Source of the DNA: Chloroflexota bacterium
Lineage (GTDB): Bacteria; Chloroflexota; Anaerolineae; Caldilineales; Caldilineaceae
DNA length: 12,251 bases
Direction of reading: 5' to 3'
NCBI GenBank assembly: GCA_003577005.1
Contig: QEUW01000228.1
Span: forward strand, 1-12,251
Shown here: piece by piece, positions 5,571 to 11,706 of the stretch
Position numbering within the stretch: the first letter of the stretch is position 1
Layout of the letters: every line of letters starts with the position of its first letter
Position numbers and translations under genes: made by a program
The notes under the pieces: generated by a model
What the model was told of the DNA's origin: nothing
The model's input: the letters and a program-made list of their open reading frames with translations, nothing else
Databases searched by the model: none

Positions 5571-6359
5571 TCAATCCATCGGATACAAGCTGCACCCGCC
5601 GTCCACCAGCAGCACCGAGCCGGTCATATAGTCGGCCAGCGGCGAGCAGAGAAAAAGAAAGGCGTGGGCGACCGTCTCCGGCGGCTGCATATTACCCAGC
5701 GGGATCGCCTTCTGGGCGCGGGCGCGATAGCTGGGATCGGTGTCCCATTGATGTTTGGCCAGACCCACAGCGACGATGCCCGGCGCCACGATATTGGCGC
5801 GGATCTGCTTGGGGGCGAGTTCGCGGGCGAACCCGCGCGCCAGTTGTTTCATCGCAGCCTTGCTGGCGGTGTAGGGCGTGATCTCCGGCCAGGGCACGTC
5901 CTGCACCCAGGAGGAGGTGAAGATAAGATGGCCGGGCTGCTGGGTGGCGGTCCACCGTTGCGACGCGGTCTGAGCTATCACGAACGCAGCACGCACATTG
6001 ATTTTCATCTGCTGGTCGAATTCTTCCAACGAAACCTGTTCGATGGGCGCTGGATGGACGATGCCAGCGTGGCAACAGACGACGTTGGGCGGCCCGCACT
6101 GGGCAGACACGCGGTCGAAGAGGTCATTCACCGCGGCGGGATCAGTGGCGTCGGCCTGGAAGTAGTGGATATGGGGGCCAGTCGCGTCGACGGTGGCAAG
6201 TGCCTCTGCTGCGTCTGCGGCAGAGACCACATCGTTGACCGCCACCGTCGCACCGTGGTCGGCCAGCGTCTTGACGATCACACGGCCGATGGCGCCGGCG
6301 CCCCCGGTGATCAGGATGATCCGGTCACTCAGATCCAAGAGGTTCATGATCTCGCTCAT
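5571..6359 (-). CDS. Short-chain dehydrogenase/reductase (SDR), first gene of the minus-strand cluster
   Basis: 262 residues of the classical SDR family. Cofactor motif TGGAGAIG (18-25), acidic D43 after the second strand (NAD preference), catalytic S149/S150 (FTSSWV), Y163 and K167 (PYTASKAAMKQ), and PGIV at 193-196. The normally conserved NNAG reads CHAG (96-99), an unusual change in a structural motif. The start could be 6359 or the ATG at 6347 (residue 5); the latter has a purine-rich GAGCGAG just upstream and gives a more typical N-terminus, so it is a real alternative. A candidate promoter is at 6389-6417. The alcohol dehydrogenase follows by 20 bp. The substrate is unknown; a sugar or sugar-acid alcohol is likely from context. 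Confidence 0.9.
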   Translation of the reverse strand: MSEIMNLLDLSDRIILITGGAGAIGRVIVKTLADHGATVAVNDVVSAADAAEALATVDATGPHIHYFQADATDPAAVNDLFDRVSAQCGPPNVVCCHAGIVHPAPIEQVSLEEFDQQMKINVRAAFVIAQTASQRWTATQQPGHLIFTSSWVQDVPWPEITPYTASKAAMKQLARGFARELAPKQIRANIVAPGIVAVGLAKHQWDTDPSYRARAQKAIPLGNMQPPETVAHAFLFLCSPLADYMTGSVLLVDGGCSLYPMD

Positions 6360-6388
6360 TCTGTTGAATCGGATATGTGCTTGTTGTT

Positions 6389-6417
6389 ACTTTACCACCG
6401 TGCAGCCCTCTATGCAA
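6389..6417 (-). promoter_or_regulatory. Candidate promoter for the minus-strand dehydrogenase cluster
   Basis: On the minus strand TTGCAT (6412-6417) is separated by 17 bp from TAAAGT (6389-6394), giving moderate matches to -35 and -10 boxes. It lies 30 bp upstream of the start at 6359, within the 293-bp divergent region. Support is consensus only. Confidence 0.35.
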
Positions 6418-6527
6418 GCGGCCCAAATGAGCATCATATTACCGTCCACGCTTGCTCCACGGCCAGTACTCGCTGGATTGCATCTGCGGTTGACATTTTC
6501 CTTACTCTCTGGTGAGGCGATTTCTGT

Positions 6528-6556
6528 TTGCTGTCAGGCCTTTGCTAAGATACTAT
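6528..6556 (+). promoter_or_regulatory. Candidate promoter for the Gfo/Idh/MocA gene
   Basis: TTGCTG (6528-6533) and TACTAT (6551-6556) are spaced by 17 bp, with transcription expected to start near 6563. A further TTGACA lies at 6490-6495 without a good partner. The boxes are moderate matches, so this is tentative. Confidence 0.35.
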
Positions 6557-6560
6557 CATT

Positions 6561-6594
6561 GCCGGCGTCGCACAGAAAAATGCGTAGCGCCGGC
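6561..6594 (+). promoter_or_regulatory. Inverted repeat at predicted transcription start, possible operator
   Basis: GCCGGCG (6561-6567) pairs perfectly with CGCCGGC (6588-6594), and CGCA (6569-6572) with TGCG (6581-6584), around an A-rich loop. It overlaps the predicted start point and leader of the Gfo/Idh/MocA gene. There is no U-tract, so a terminator is unlikely; an operator or leader hairpin is possible. Confidence 0.4.
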
Positions 6595-6652
6595 AGCATC
6601 AATGAACCTGCTCCCGGGTTTGCATTCGCCAAAAAACGAAGGAGAACGAGTT

Positions 6653-7765
6653 ATGCCCCGACCGGGTCGCAAGAGAAAAAAGCAGCCCCAGTATCGTGTC
6701 GGCATCATCGCCAGTGGCCGCATCGCGCGCGAACATGCGCGCGGCTGGCAGCAGTGCGAACACACCGAGATCGTCGCCATCGCCGATTCACACCCCGAAG
6801 CGCTCAAAGTCTTTGGCGATGACTTCAATGTCAAAGAGCGCTATCTCGACTACCGCGAGATGTTGGACAAAGAGAACCTAGACATTGTCAGCGTCTGCTC
6901 GTGGGACCCCATGCACGCCGAAATGACCATCGCTGCGGCGGCGCGCCGGCCCAAGGCGATCCTCTGCGAAAAGCCAATGGCGGTCTCGCTGGGCGAGGGC
7001 GAGGCGATGATGATCGCCTGCCAGCGCAACAATGTCAAGCTTGCCATCGGCCACCAACGCCGCTTCTACTCCTCGTGGGAAGAGGCGCAGCGCATGGTGC
7101 AGGGGGGTGAGATCGGCAGGCCGGTTCGCCTCTGGTCGGCTACCCGCGCCGGGATGATGAATACCGGCACGCACTGTATCGACTTTCAGCAATGGGTACT
7201 GGGCAATGCCCGCGCCAAATGGGTGATGGGCGCAGTGGAGCGCCAGAGCGACCATTATATCTTTGGCCACCGGGTCGAGGACCGCTGCGTCGGCATCATC
7301 GGCTACGATGATGATTGCGAAGGGGTTATCGAGAACGAGATGAACGCCCGCTATGAAGTCGGAGCGACCATCTATGGGACGGATGGTATCATCGAGGTCA
7401 ACGACAACAACCTGCGCTACATGAGCGCCACCAGCGGCGGCTGGCGAACCATCGAGCCGCGCGAGTCCGAGCGCCAGGGTTACGGTCGCGCCCACGTGGA
7501 CCAGGCCTACGGCATCGTCGACTGGATCGAAGGCAAGGTGGAAGATTATCGCGGGCAGGCCAAATACGGCTTTGCGGCGCTGGAGGTGATGATGGCAGTC
7601 TACGAGTCGGCCCGCTGCCACGAACGGGTCTACTTGCCGTTGCAGACTCGCGCCAACCCACTCGACGTGGCGGTCGAAACCGGTGTCATTCCGGTCACCC
7701 GGCCCGGTCGTTGGGATGAGCGCGCCTTCCTGGTGCGCGGCGAGGGGATGAGCTGGGTGAAGTAA
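6653..7765 (+). CDS. Gfo/Idh/MocA family NAD(P)-dependent oxidoreductase
   Basis: 370 residues. The ATG at 6653 follows AAGGAG; the longer frame from 6512 has no ribosome site and unlike-family residues. After a basic leader (MPRPGRKRKK) comes a Rossmann domain with GIIASGRIA (17-25), then VCSWDPMHAE (81-90) and the signature EKPMA at 106-110, where K107 is the usual catalytic lysine. H174 and D177 in GTHCIDFQQW match the second-domain catalytic positions, and YGTDGIIEV (241-249) is the typical late strand. These enzymes reduce or oxidise cyclic sugars, inositols and related compounds. It is divergent from the dehydrogenase cluster and shares its 293-bp upstream region, so a shared substrate is plausible. 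The substrate is not determinable. The Arg/Lys-rich N-terminus is unusual for a soluble enzyme of this family. Confidence 0.92.
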   Translation: MPRPGRKRKKQPQYRVGIIASGRIAREHARGWQQCEHTEIVAIADSHPEALKVFGDDFNVKERYLDYREMLDKENLDIVSVCSWDPMHAEMTIAAAARRPKAILCEKPMAVSLGEGEAMMIACQRNNVKLAIGHQRRFYSSWEEAQRMVQGGEIGRPVRLWSATRAGMMNTGTHCIDFQQWVLGNARAKWVMGAVERQSDHYIFGHRVEDRCVGIIGYDDDCEGVIENEMNARYEVGATIYGTDGIIEVNDNNLRYMSATSGGWRTIEPRESERQGYGRAHVDQAYGIVDWIEGKVEDYRGQAKYGFAALEVMMAVYESARCHERVYLPLQTRANPLDVAVETGVIPVTRPGRWDERAFLVRGEGMSWVK

Positions 7766-7772
7766 GGAGGCT

Positions 7773-7838
7773 GTAGGGGGTTGAATGGCGGCAATCATAT
7801 CTAAACTGGCGGTTGTTTTGCTGCCATTCAACCCCTAC
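7773..7838 (+). terminator. Long imperfect hairpin after the Gfo/Idh/MocA gene
   Basis: 7773-7794 (starting GTAGGGGGTTGAATGG) pairs with 7818-7838 (ending CCATTCAACCCCTAC) over about 21 bp, with one bulged G and one mismatch; the loop is 23 nt. It begins 7 bp after the stop codon. There is no T-run, so it is not a classical intrinsic terminator; it may protect the mRNA 3' end, limit read-through, or be a remnant of a palindromic repeat. Confidence 0.5.
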
Positions 7839-7855
7839 GATAGGCACGCAGAACC

Positions 7856-8485
7856 ATGATGGCTCAACGGTGGAAGGCGCTATGGCAGGAGCTTGGCACG
7901 GAGGCGCCGCCCGGCTTGTTTGACGAATTGGTGGCCCACTATGCCGAACCGCACCGGGCCTATCACAATCTGAACCACATCGAATTTTGTCTCGATCAGT
8001 TCGATTTGCTGTGTAGTCTAGCGATTCAGCCTGCCATTATCGAAACGGCGATCTGGTTTCACGATGCGATCTACGACCCGCAGCGCGCAGACAACGAGGA
8101 GCGCAGTGCAACGTGGGCGCTGTCAGCCCTGGATGGTGCCGGGGTTGACCCAGCAGCCGGCCAGCGCGTAGCCGAACTGATTGAGGCAACCAAACATAAT
8201 CGCCCGCCGGGGGATGAGGATACGGCGCTGCTGTTGGACATCGACCTTGCCATCCTCGGCCAGCCGCCCGCCGTGTTTGAGCAATATGAGCAGGCGGTCC
8301 GCCAGGAATATAGCTGGGTAGCTGAAGAGATGTTTCGTACCCGGCGCGCTGCGCTCCTTCAGGAATTTCTCAACCGTGAGCGCATCTACTTTACAGAGCG
8401 GTTTTATATGCAATATGAGCAGCAAGCACGGCAGAACCTGGCCCGCTCCATAGCGCGCCTCGTACCTGATCAACGAACGGTTTGA
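7856..8485 (+). CDS. HD-superfamily predicted metal-dependent phosphohydrolase
   Basis: 209 residues resembling the COG4339-type predicted HD hydrolases. Likely metal ligands: H37 and/or H41 in YHNLNHI, the HD pair H69-D70 in AIWFHDAIYD, H114 in ATKHN, and D128/D130 in LLDIDLAIL. The rest is helical, with Leu-, Gln- and Arg-rich segments to the end, and no signal peptide. The length is typical for the group, whose natural substrate is unknown to me. Two ATG codons in tandem (7856 and 7859) both lack a clear ribosome site; I keep the first. It stands apart from the sugar genes, 90 bp after the oxidoreductase and beyond a hairpin, so it is probably a separate unit. Confidence 0.85.
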   Translation: MMAQRWKALWQELGTEAPPGLFDELVAHYAEPHRAYHNLNHIEFCLDQFDLLCSLAIQPAIIETAIWFHDAIYDPQRADNEERSATWALSALDGAGVDPAAGQRVAELIEATKHNRPPGDEDTALLLDIDLAILGQPPAVFEQYEQAVRQEYSWVAEEMFRTRRAALLQEFLNRERIYFTERFYMQYEQQARQNLARSIARLVPDQRTV

Positions 8486-8506
8486 ATCGAAAGCAACCAA
8501 AAGAGG

Positions 8507-8524
8507 AACACAGAGAACACGGAG
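8507..8524. repeat. Short direct repeat, two 9-mers
   Basis: AACACAGAG (8507-8515) is followed directly by AACACGGAG (8516-8524) and then a T-run. It sits in the 88-bp gap before the ureohydrolase start. Small in extent, it resembles the other degenerate tandem intergenic arrays in this window but with a different unit and period. Confidence 0.5.
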
Positions 8525-8573
8525 TTTTTTCTGGCTGTAGTCCGCCAGACAATCCGATATGAGGAGTCGTTGT

Positions 8574-9539
8574 ATGCCGCGTTATCAACCTGCTAATTCC
8601 TTACACTCTCCTCGTTTTACCGGTGTACGCACCTTTGCCCGCCTACCCCACGTGCAGACGACGCACGAGGTCGATCTGGCGGTCGTCGGTCTACCTTTTG
8701 ACACCGGCGCCACCTTCAAGGTCGGCGCGCGCTTTGGACCGGAGTCGGTGCGCAGCGCCTCGCACATACTGCGCAATTACAATGTCGATCTGGATGTCAA
8801 GCCCTTCGATGTGCTCTCGTGCATCGACTACGGCGACGCGCCAGTTGTGCCGGGCTACATCGAAGATAGCTACACCGCCATCACTGCAACCCTGCGCCCG
8901 TTGGTAGAAGCGGGAATCGTCACGCTGGGCGTTGGCGGTGATCACAGCATTGTCCTGGCCGAATTGCGGGCCTTGGCCGCCGTGCATGGCCCGCTGGCGC
9001 TGGTGCAATTCGACTCGCACGGCGACCTGTGGGACACCTATTACGGCGACCACAAATACACCCACGGCACCCCCTTTCGCCGGGCGCTGGAAGAGGGGCT
9101 GCTGCGACCGGAGCGCTCTGTGCAACTGGGGATGCGCGGGCCGCTCTTTGGGCCGGAAGACCTGCAAATGGCGCGCGACTTTGGCTTCACCGTATTGACG
9201 ACCGCCGAACTGCTGGCGCACATACCAAAGGAGATCGGCGACCTCGTGCGCAAAACGGTGGGCGACGCCAAAGCCTTTCTCTCCTTCGACATCGATTTCT
9301 TCGACCCTGCTTTTGCCCCCGGCACCGGCACACCGGAAGTGGGTGGCCCAACCAGCTTTCAGGGTCTCCAATACCTGCGCGCCTGCACCGGGATCAACTT
9401 TGTGGGTGGCGACGTAGTCGAGGTGCTGCCGGCACTGGACCATGCGCAGATCAGCGCCCATCTGGCGGCACAGGTGGGGTATGAATTGATCTCGCTGGTG
9501 GCGCTCCATTGTGTCGGACAGGATCGACAAAACACATAA
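8574..9539 (+). CDS. Ureohydrolase of the arginase/agmatinase/formiminoglutamase family
   Basis: 321 residues. The start at ATG 8574 has AGGAG about 8 nt upstream; the in-frame ATG at 8559 overlaps that site and is rejected. All six binuclear metal ligands of the family are visible: H124 (GGDHS 121-125), D147, H149 and D151 (FDSHGD 146-151, where many members have DAHxD), and D239 and D241 (SFDIDFFDP). DPAFAPGTGTPEVGG (244-258) is the conserved loop after the last ligands. KYTHGTPFRRA (161-171) is typical of agmatinase-like members. The reaction is hydrolysis of a guanidino compound, releasing urea. Agmatine, guanidinobutyrate and other guanidino substrates cannot be separated from sequence alone. 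No polyamine gene is adjacent. Confidence 0.92.
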   Translation: MPRYQPANSLHSPRFTGVRTFARLPHVQTTHEVDLAVVGLPFDTGATFKVGARFGPESVRSASHILRNYNVDLDVKPFDVLSCIDYGDAPVVPGYIEDSYTAITATLRPLVEAGIVTLGVGGDHSIVLAELRALAAVHGPLALVQFDSHGDLWDTYYGDHKYTHGTPFRRALEEGLLRPERSVQLGMRGPLFGPEDLQMARDFGFTVLTTAELLAHIPKEIGDLVRKTVGDAKAFLSFDIDFFDPAFAPGTGTPEVGGPTSFQGLQYLRACTGINFVGGDVVEVLPALDHAQISAHLAAQVGYELISLVALHCVGQDRQNT

Positions 9540-9540
9540 A

Positions 9541-10119
9541 CTCCCACGAATGTGTGGTCCGGCTGTGCTTCCGCAGGATCCAGGCGCTGCTGTACACGGC
9601 AACTTCATGCACCAGCCCATCCAACGGCTCGCCGATCTAGGAACCAACCCGAAGGCCAACGCCCACCGATGGGCTTTCTGCAGTTGTCGTTTCTATACGA
9701 CCATCGGGGTGCAATTGGACATCATCGGTCGCATCGTCAATCCAACTGGCGGCGCCCCGGAATGTCCGGCCAGCCACCCTGGTAGCAGCGATGACGACTG
9801 TGGTGGGATTACTTCCGGTGTGGCTGTAATAGAAGCCTGTGCTGTTTAGACCGAGCACCGGCTCATCACGGTCGGTGGTAGTGCCACTAAACCCGACCAT
9901 GTCTTCCAGACCAGAGACGGCGCCAGCTGAATCACTCGCCAACAGGGCGGTAGGATTGTCCAGAAAGTCGGCGTTCCTGAAATCGACGGATGGATTGAAG
10001 TTGTACTGAGCATTGGCGGATGCATATAGGGGCTGATTAGCCGTCGTGGCCTGGCTCACGTTGTAGCCTGTACCGAAGGTATCGTTCCATTGCTGTACAT
10101 CCGTACGGTAGTTAAACAT
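9541..10119 (-). pseudogene. LamG-like (concanavalin-fold) surface-protein domain fragment, interrupted
   Basis: The minus-strand frame 10119-9637 gives 160 residues starting MFNYRTDVQQWND. The opening, with its VQQWNDTFG, NQPLYAS and NFNPSVDF segments, has the pattern of LamG-like domains in bacterial surface proteins. The frame stops at TAG (9637-9639) right after VGLRVGS. Reading on through the stop gives IGEPLDGLVHEVAVYSS, the usual last strand of such domains, and in another frame LDPAEAQ, which resembles the conserved tail that normally follows. One stop plus one probable frameshift therefore indicate decay. The domain's usual N-terminal strand is missing, although GGAG stands 7 nt before the ATG at 10119, so a short translated product is possible. 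No signal peptide is present. The tail runs up to the end of the convergent ureohydrolase gene. Confidence 0.55.
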
Positions 10120-10499
10120 AAGTACACTCCAAAGAGACTGCCAACGGATTACGGGAACAGATTGAACGAATGGTCATTCCCGGTTGAGGTCGTGTAGAGC
10201 GATTATAGGGAACGGATGGTTGGTTAGCTGGCTGTCCTATGGGACAGCGGGTGAGTTTGGTTATATGTGTCCTCCTGGTACGAAATACGAGTTGCCTAAT
10301 TTTTGAATCCTTGACAACAGATCTCAGGTGTAGTACGATAGCAACGGATGAATCCTCTGGTTTCCAGGCCAAATTCGTCCACCACCCAGGCAATCTGGTT
10401 GCAATAGATCGCCTCATTTTTATAAAGTGCCGCATAATAATTGAATCAGTTGAGTTGGTTCGAGGACCGGTCGCTCCTTTCTTGACCTATGATAGCCAT
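10120..10499. other. Intergenic stretch without a convincing gene
   Basis: No frame here has coding character. It contains a perfect 7-bp hairpin, GCTGTCC (10231-10237) with GGACAGC (10242-10248) and loop TATG. A minus-strand TATAAT at 10202-10207, 83 nt before the LamG-like start, has no good -35. A plus-strand promoter-like pair lies at 10311-10339. The rest is AT-richer than the flanks and looks like decayed DNA. Confidence 0.5.
10311..10339 (+). promoter_or_regulatory. Promoter-like sequence with no intact gene downstream
   Basis: A perfect TTGACA (10311-10316) is followed after 17 bp by TACGAT (10334-10339, 4 of 6 matches to TATAAT). Downstream there is only the WD40 remnant, about 170 bp away, so it may be the promoter of the gene that was lost. 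Consensus evidence only. Confidence 0.4.
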
Positions 10500-10548
10500 A
10501 CGTGATGCGTGATACATACTACGCACTGCGCAGTACGCATCACGCGTC
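10500..10548. repeat. Degenerate heptanucleotide array D with inverted arms
   Basis: Seven 7-bp units can be laid end to end from 10500 (ACGTGAT, GCGTGAT, ACATACT, ACGCACT, GCGCAGT, ACGCATC, ACGCGTC). CGTGATGCGT (10501-10510) is an exact inverted match to ACGCATCACG (10535-10544). The period and hairpin layout match arrays A to C, with another unit sequence. It abuts the 5' edge of the WD40 remnant. Confidence 0.65.
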
Positions 10549-11118
10549 TATCAACAAATCGCTCCTAAACGCCCACATCGCATCGTTATCCAGGGCGAAG
10601 CGCCACTGGCGCCGGGGTATGCGGCGGCCAATCTCCTCCATCTCTTGCTGCAATTGCAGATAGACCTGCGCGGCTATGGTTTTTCGCGGCTGGCGTTCTG
10701 GCAGGAGGTGGCCACCGGCCGGCTGCTTCAGACCCTGGCTAGCCACACCAAAGCGGTGGGCACCGTGCTCTTTACCCGCGATGGCTCGCATCTGGTCAGC
10801 GCGAGTGAAGAGCAGACAATCCGCGTATGGCGCCGGCAGGCCTCTGGTGACGAGTATCAATTGTCTCCCGTGCTGAACGAGCACACGTTTAAGTTCACCT
10901 GTGCCGCGCTCACGTCAGATGGCGAACAGGTGGTGAGCGGCGGCGTGGATGGCGCCGTCAGAATCTGGGATCTCCAGACCGGGGAGGGTCTGCACACCCT
11001 ACGCCCGGAAGGCCCCTACGCCGGCACGAACATCACCGGCGTTACCGGCATCACCGCGGCGCAGAAGGCGGCGCTCCTGGCGCTGGGCGCCGTGGATTCA
11101 GCAACTCTTACCTCATAG
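10513..11118 (+). pseudogene. Remnant of a large NB-ARC/NACHT-type WD40-repeat protein
   Basis: An open frame runs to TAG at 11116-11118 but has no credible start; the first usable codon is a TTG at 10645 without a ribosome site. The first part (APGYAAANLLHLLL then DLRGYGFSRLAFWQ) matches the linker that follows the NTPase region in large WD40 regulators of Chloroflexota. It joins directly to WD40 sequence: EVATGRLLQTLASH through TIRVW, then a second blade from LNEH to RIWDLQTGEG. The end, NITGVTGITAAQKAALLALGA, is the characteristic tail of those proteins. Only about two blades remain, the expected segment between linker and repeats is gone, and the NTPase domain is absent. I read this as an N-terminal deletion plus an internal in-frame deletion. 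Confidence 0.7.
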
Positions 11119-11160
11119 CAACGCACCGGCCCGGCGCCCACTTTTCAAACAGCTTCATAA
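11118..11160. repeat. Palindromic repeat family, partial copy 3
   Basis: GCAACGCACCGG (11118-11129) followed by ACTTTTCAAACAGCTTC (11140-11156) matches the right end of copy 1 (GCAACGCACCG, then CCTTTTCAAATAGCCTC, 330-359). It also matches the reverse complement of copy 1's left end (CTTTTCAAACAGGTTC). CCGGCCCGG inside can form a small hairpin. It directly abuts the stop of the WD40 remnant. Only the half-element is present. Confidence 0.55.
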
Positions 11161-11212
11161 TCTGTTATTGTTCCCTACCGAGCCGCTTTCACGTAATCAC
11201 AAGGAGCACCCA

Positions 11213-11620
11213 ATGGAACGACAGATCACCAACCCCTGGAGCTGGCAAGAGCCCTTTGCCTTTGTCCACGCTCACGAAACAACCGGGGCACAAAAAGTGC
11301 TCTACTGCGCCGGCCAGCTCGCCACCGACGACGATGGACGCCTCCTCCATGCCGGGGACATCCGCGCCCAGACAAATCTTGCCTTCGATAATCTGGAAAA
11401 GCTTTTGCAGGCAGCGGGCTACAGCCTGGCTGACGTGGTCCGCCTCAATTACTACACCACCGATGTCGAAGCATTGATCGCCAACTGGGACGTCATCAGC
11501 GGGCGGCTTGCGGCAACGGGGGCCCAATGCGCCAGCACGCTGCTGGGTGTCACCCGGCTCGGCTTTGCAGGGGCGATGATCGAGATCGAAGCGACCGCGA
11601 CTAAGAACCTATCCGAATAA
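11213..11620 (+). CDS. Rid family (YjgF/YER057c/UK114) protein lacking the canonical catalytic Arg
   Basis: 135 residues, the family length plus a short tail. The ATG at 11213 follows AAGGAG. Features of the family: YCAGQLATDDDGRLLHAGDI (31-50), QTNLAFDNLEKLLQAAG (53-69), ADVVRLNYYTTD (73-84) and GVTRLGFAGAMIEIEATA near the end. RidA deaminases that hydrolyse reactive 2-aminoacrylate-type enamines carry an Arg just before the S-T of the CPARST-like motif; here it reads QCAST (105-109), with no Arg. It therefore belongs with the Rid subfamilies of unsettled activity. Such proteins often sit in catabolic clusters. The last four codons and the stop (NLSE) lie in one arm of the inverted repeat at 11608-11681, so the tail beyond EATA may be repeat-derived. 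A D-2-hydroxyacid dehydrogenase gene follows. Confidence 0.88.
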   Translation: MERQITNPWSWQEPFAFVHAHETTGAQKVLYCAGQLATDDDGRLLHAGDIRAQTNLAFDNLEKLLQAAGYSLADVVRLNYYTTDVEALIANWDVISGRLAATGAQCASTLLGVTRLGFAGAMIEIEATATKNLSE

Positions 11621-11681
11621 CGGTTGTGGGTCCGATAACTACACCTGCGAATAGAGTTGGTCACAGAGTTATTCGGATAGG
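11608..11681. repeat. 14-bp perfect inverted repeat spanning the end of the Rid gene
   Basis: CCTATCCGAATAAC (11608-11621) and GTTATTCGGATAGG (11668-11681) are exact inverted repeats separated by 46 nt. The left arm contains the final codons and TAA of the Rid gene; the right arm ends 25 bp before the next start. It could be a small palindromic insertion or a structured 3' end. There is no U-tract. The sequence is unrelated to the other repeats here. Confidence 0.7.
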
Positions 11682-11706
11682 CACTAAACAGAAACAGGTT
11701 TATGCG

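Noticed and set aside
5493..6515. 340-codon plus-strand open frame
   Set aside because: Antisense to the SDR gene at 5571-6359 and crossing the divergent promoter region. The product has no domain features.
6878..7831. 317-codon minus-strand open frame
   Set aside because: It lies antisense to the Gfo/Idh/MocA gene, which has all its family motifs. The antisense product has no recognisable domain and is rich in His, Ala and Pro as expected from a GC-rich shadow.
8530..8549. Intrinsic terminator
   Set aside because: TCTGGC/GCCAGA forms a 6-bp stem, but the T-run precedes the stem on the plus strand and would be an A-run after it on the minus strand, so it fits neither direction.
8691..9659. 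322-codon minus-strand open frame
   Set aside because: Antisense to the ureohydrolase with all six metal ligands. The translation shows no family pattern and no ribosome site.
10112..10435. 107-codon minus-strand open frame upstream of the LamG-like fragment
   Set aside because: The sequence has no domain pattern and is in a different frame from the LamG-like fragment. It includes a predicted hairpin and promoter-like sites, so it is probably non-coding.
10239..10505. 88-codon plus-strand open frame
   Set aside because: It overlaps the promoter-like site at 10311-10339, has no ribosome site and no recognisable composition.
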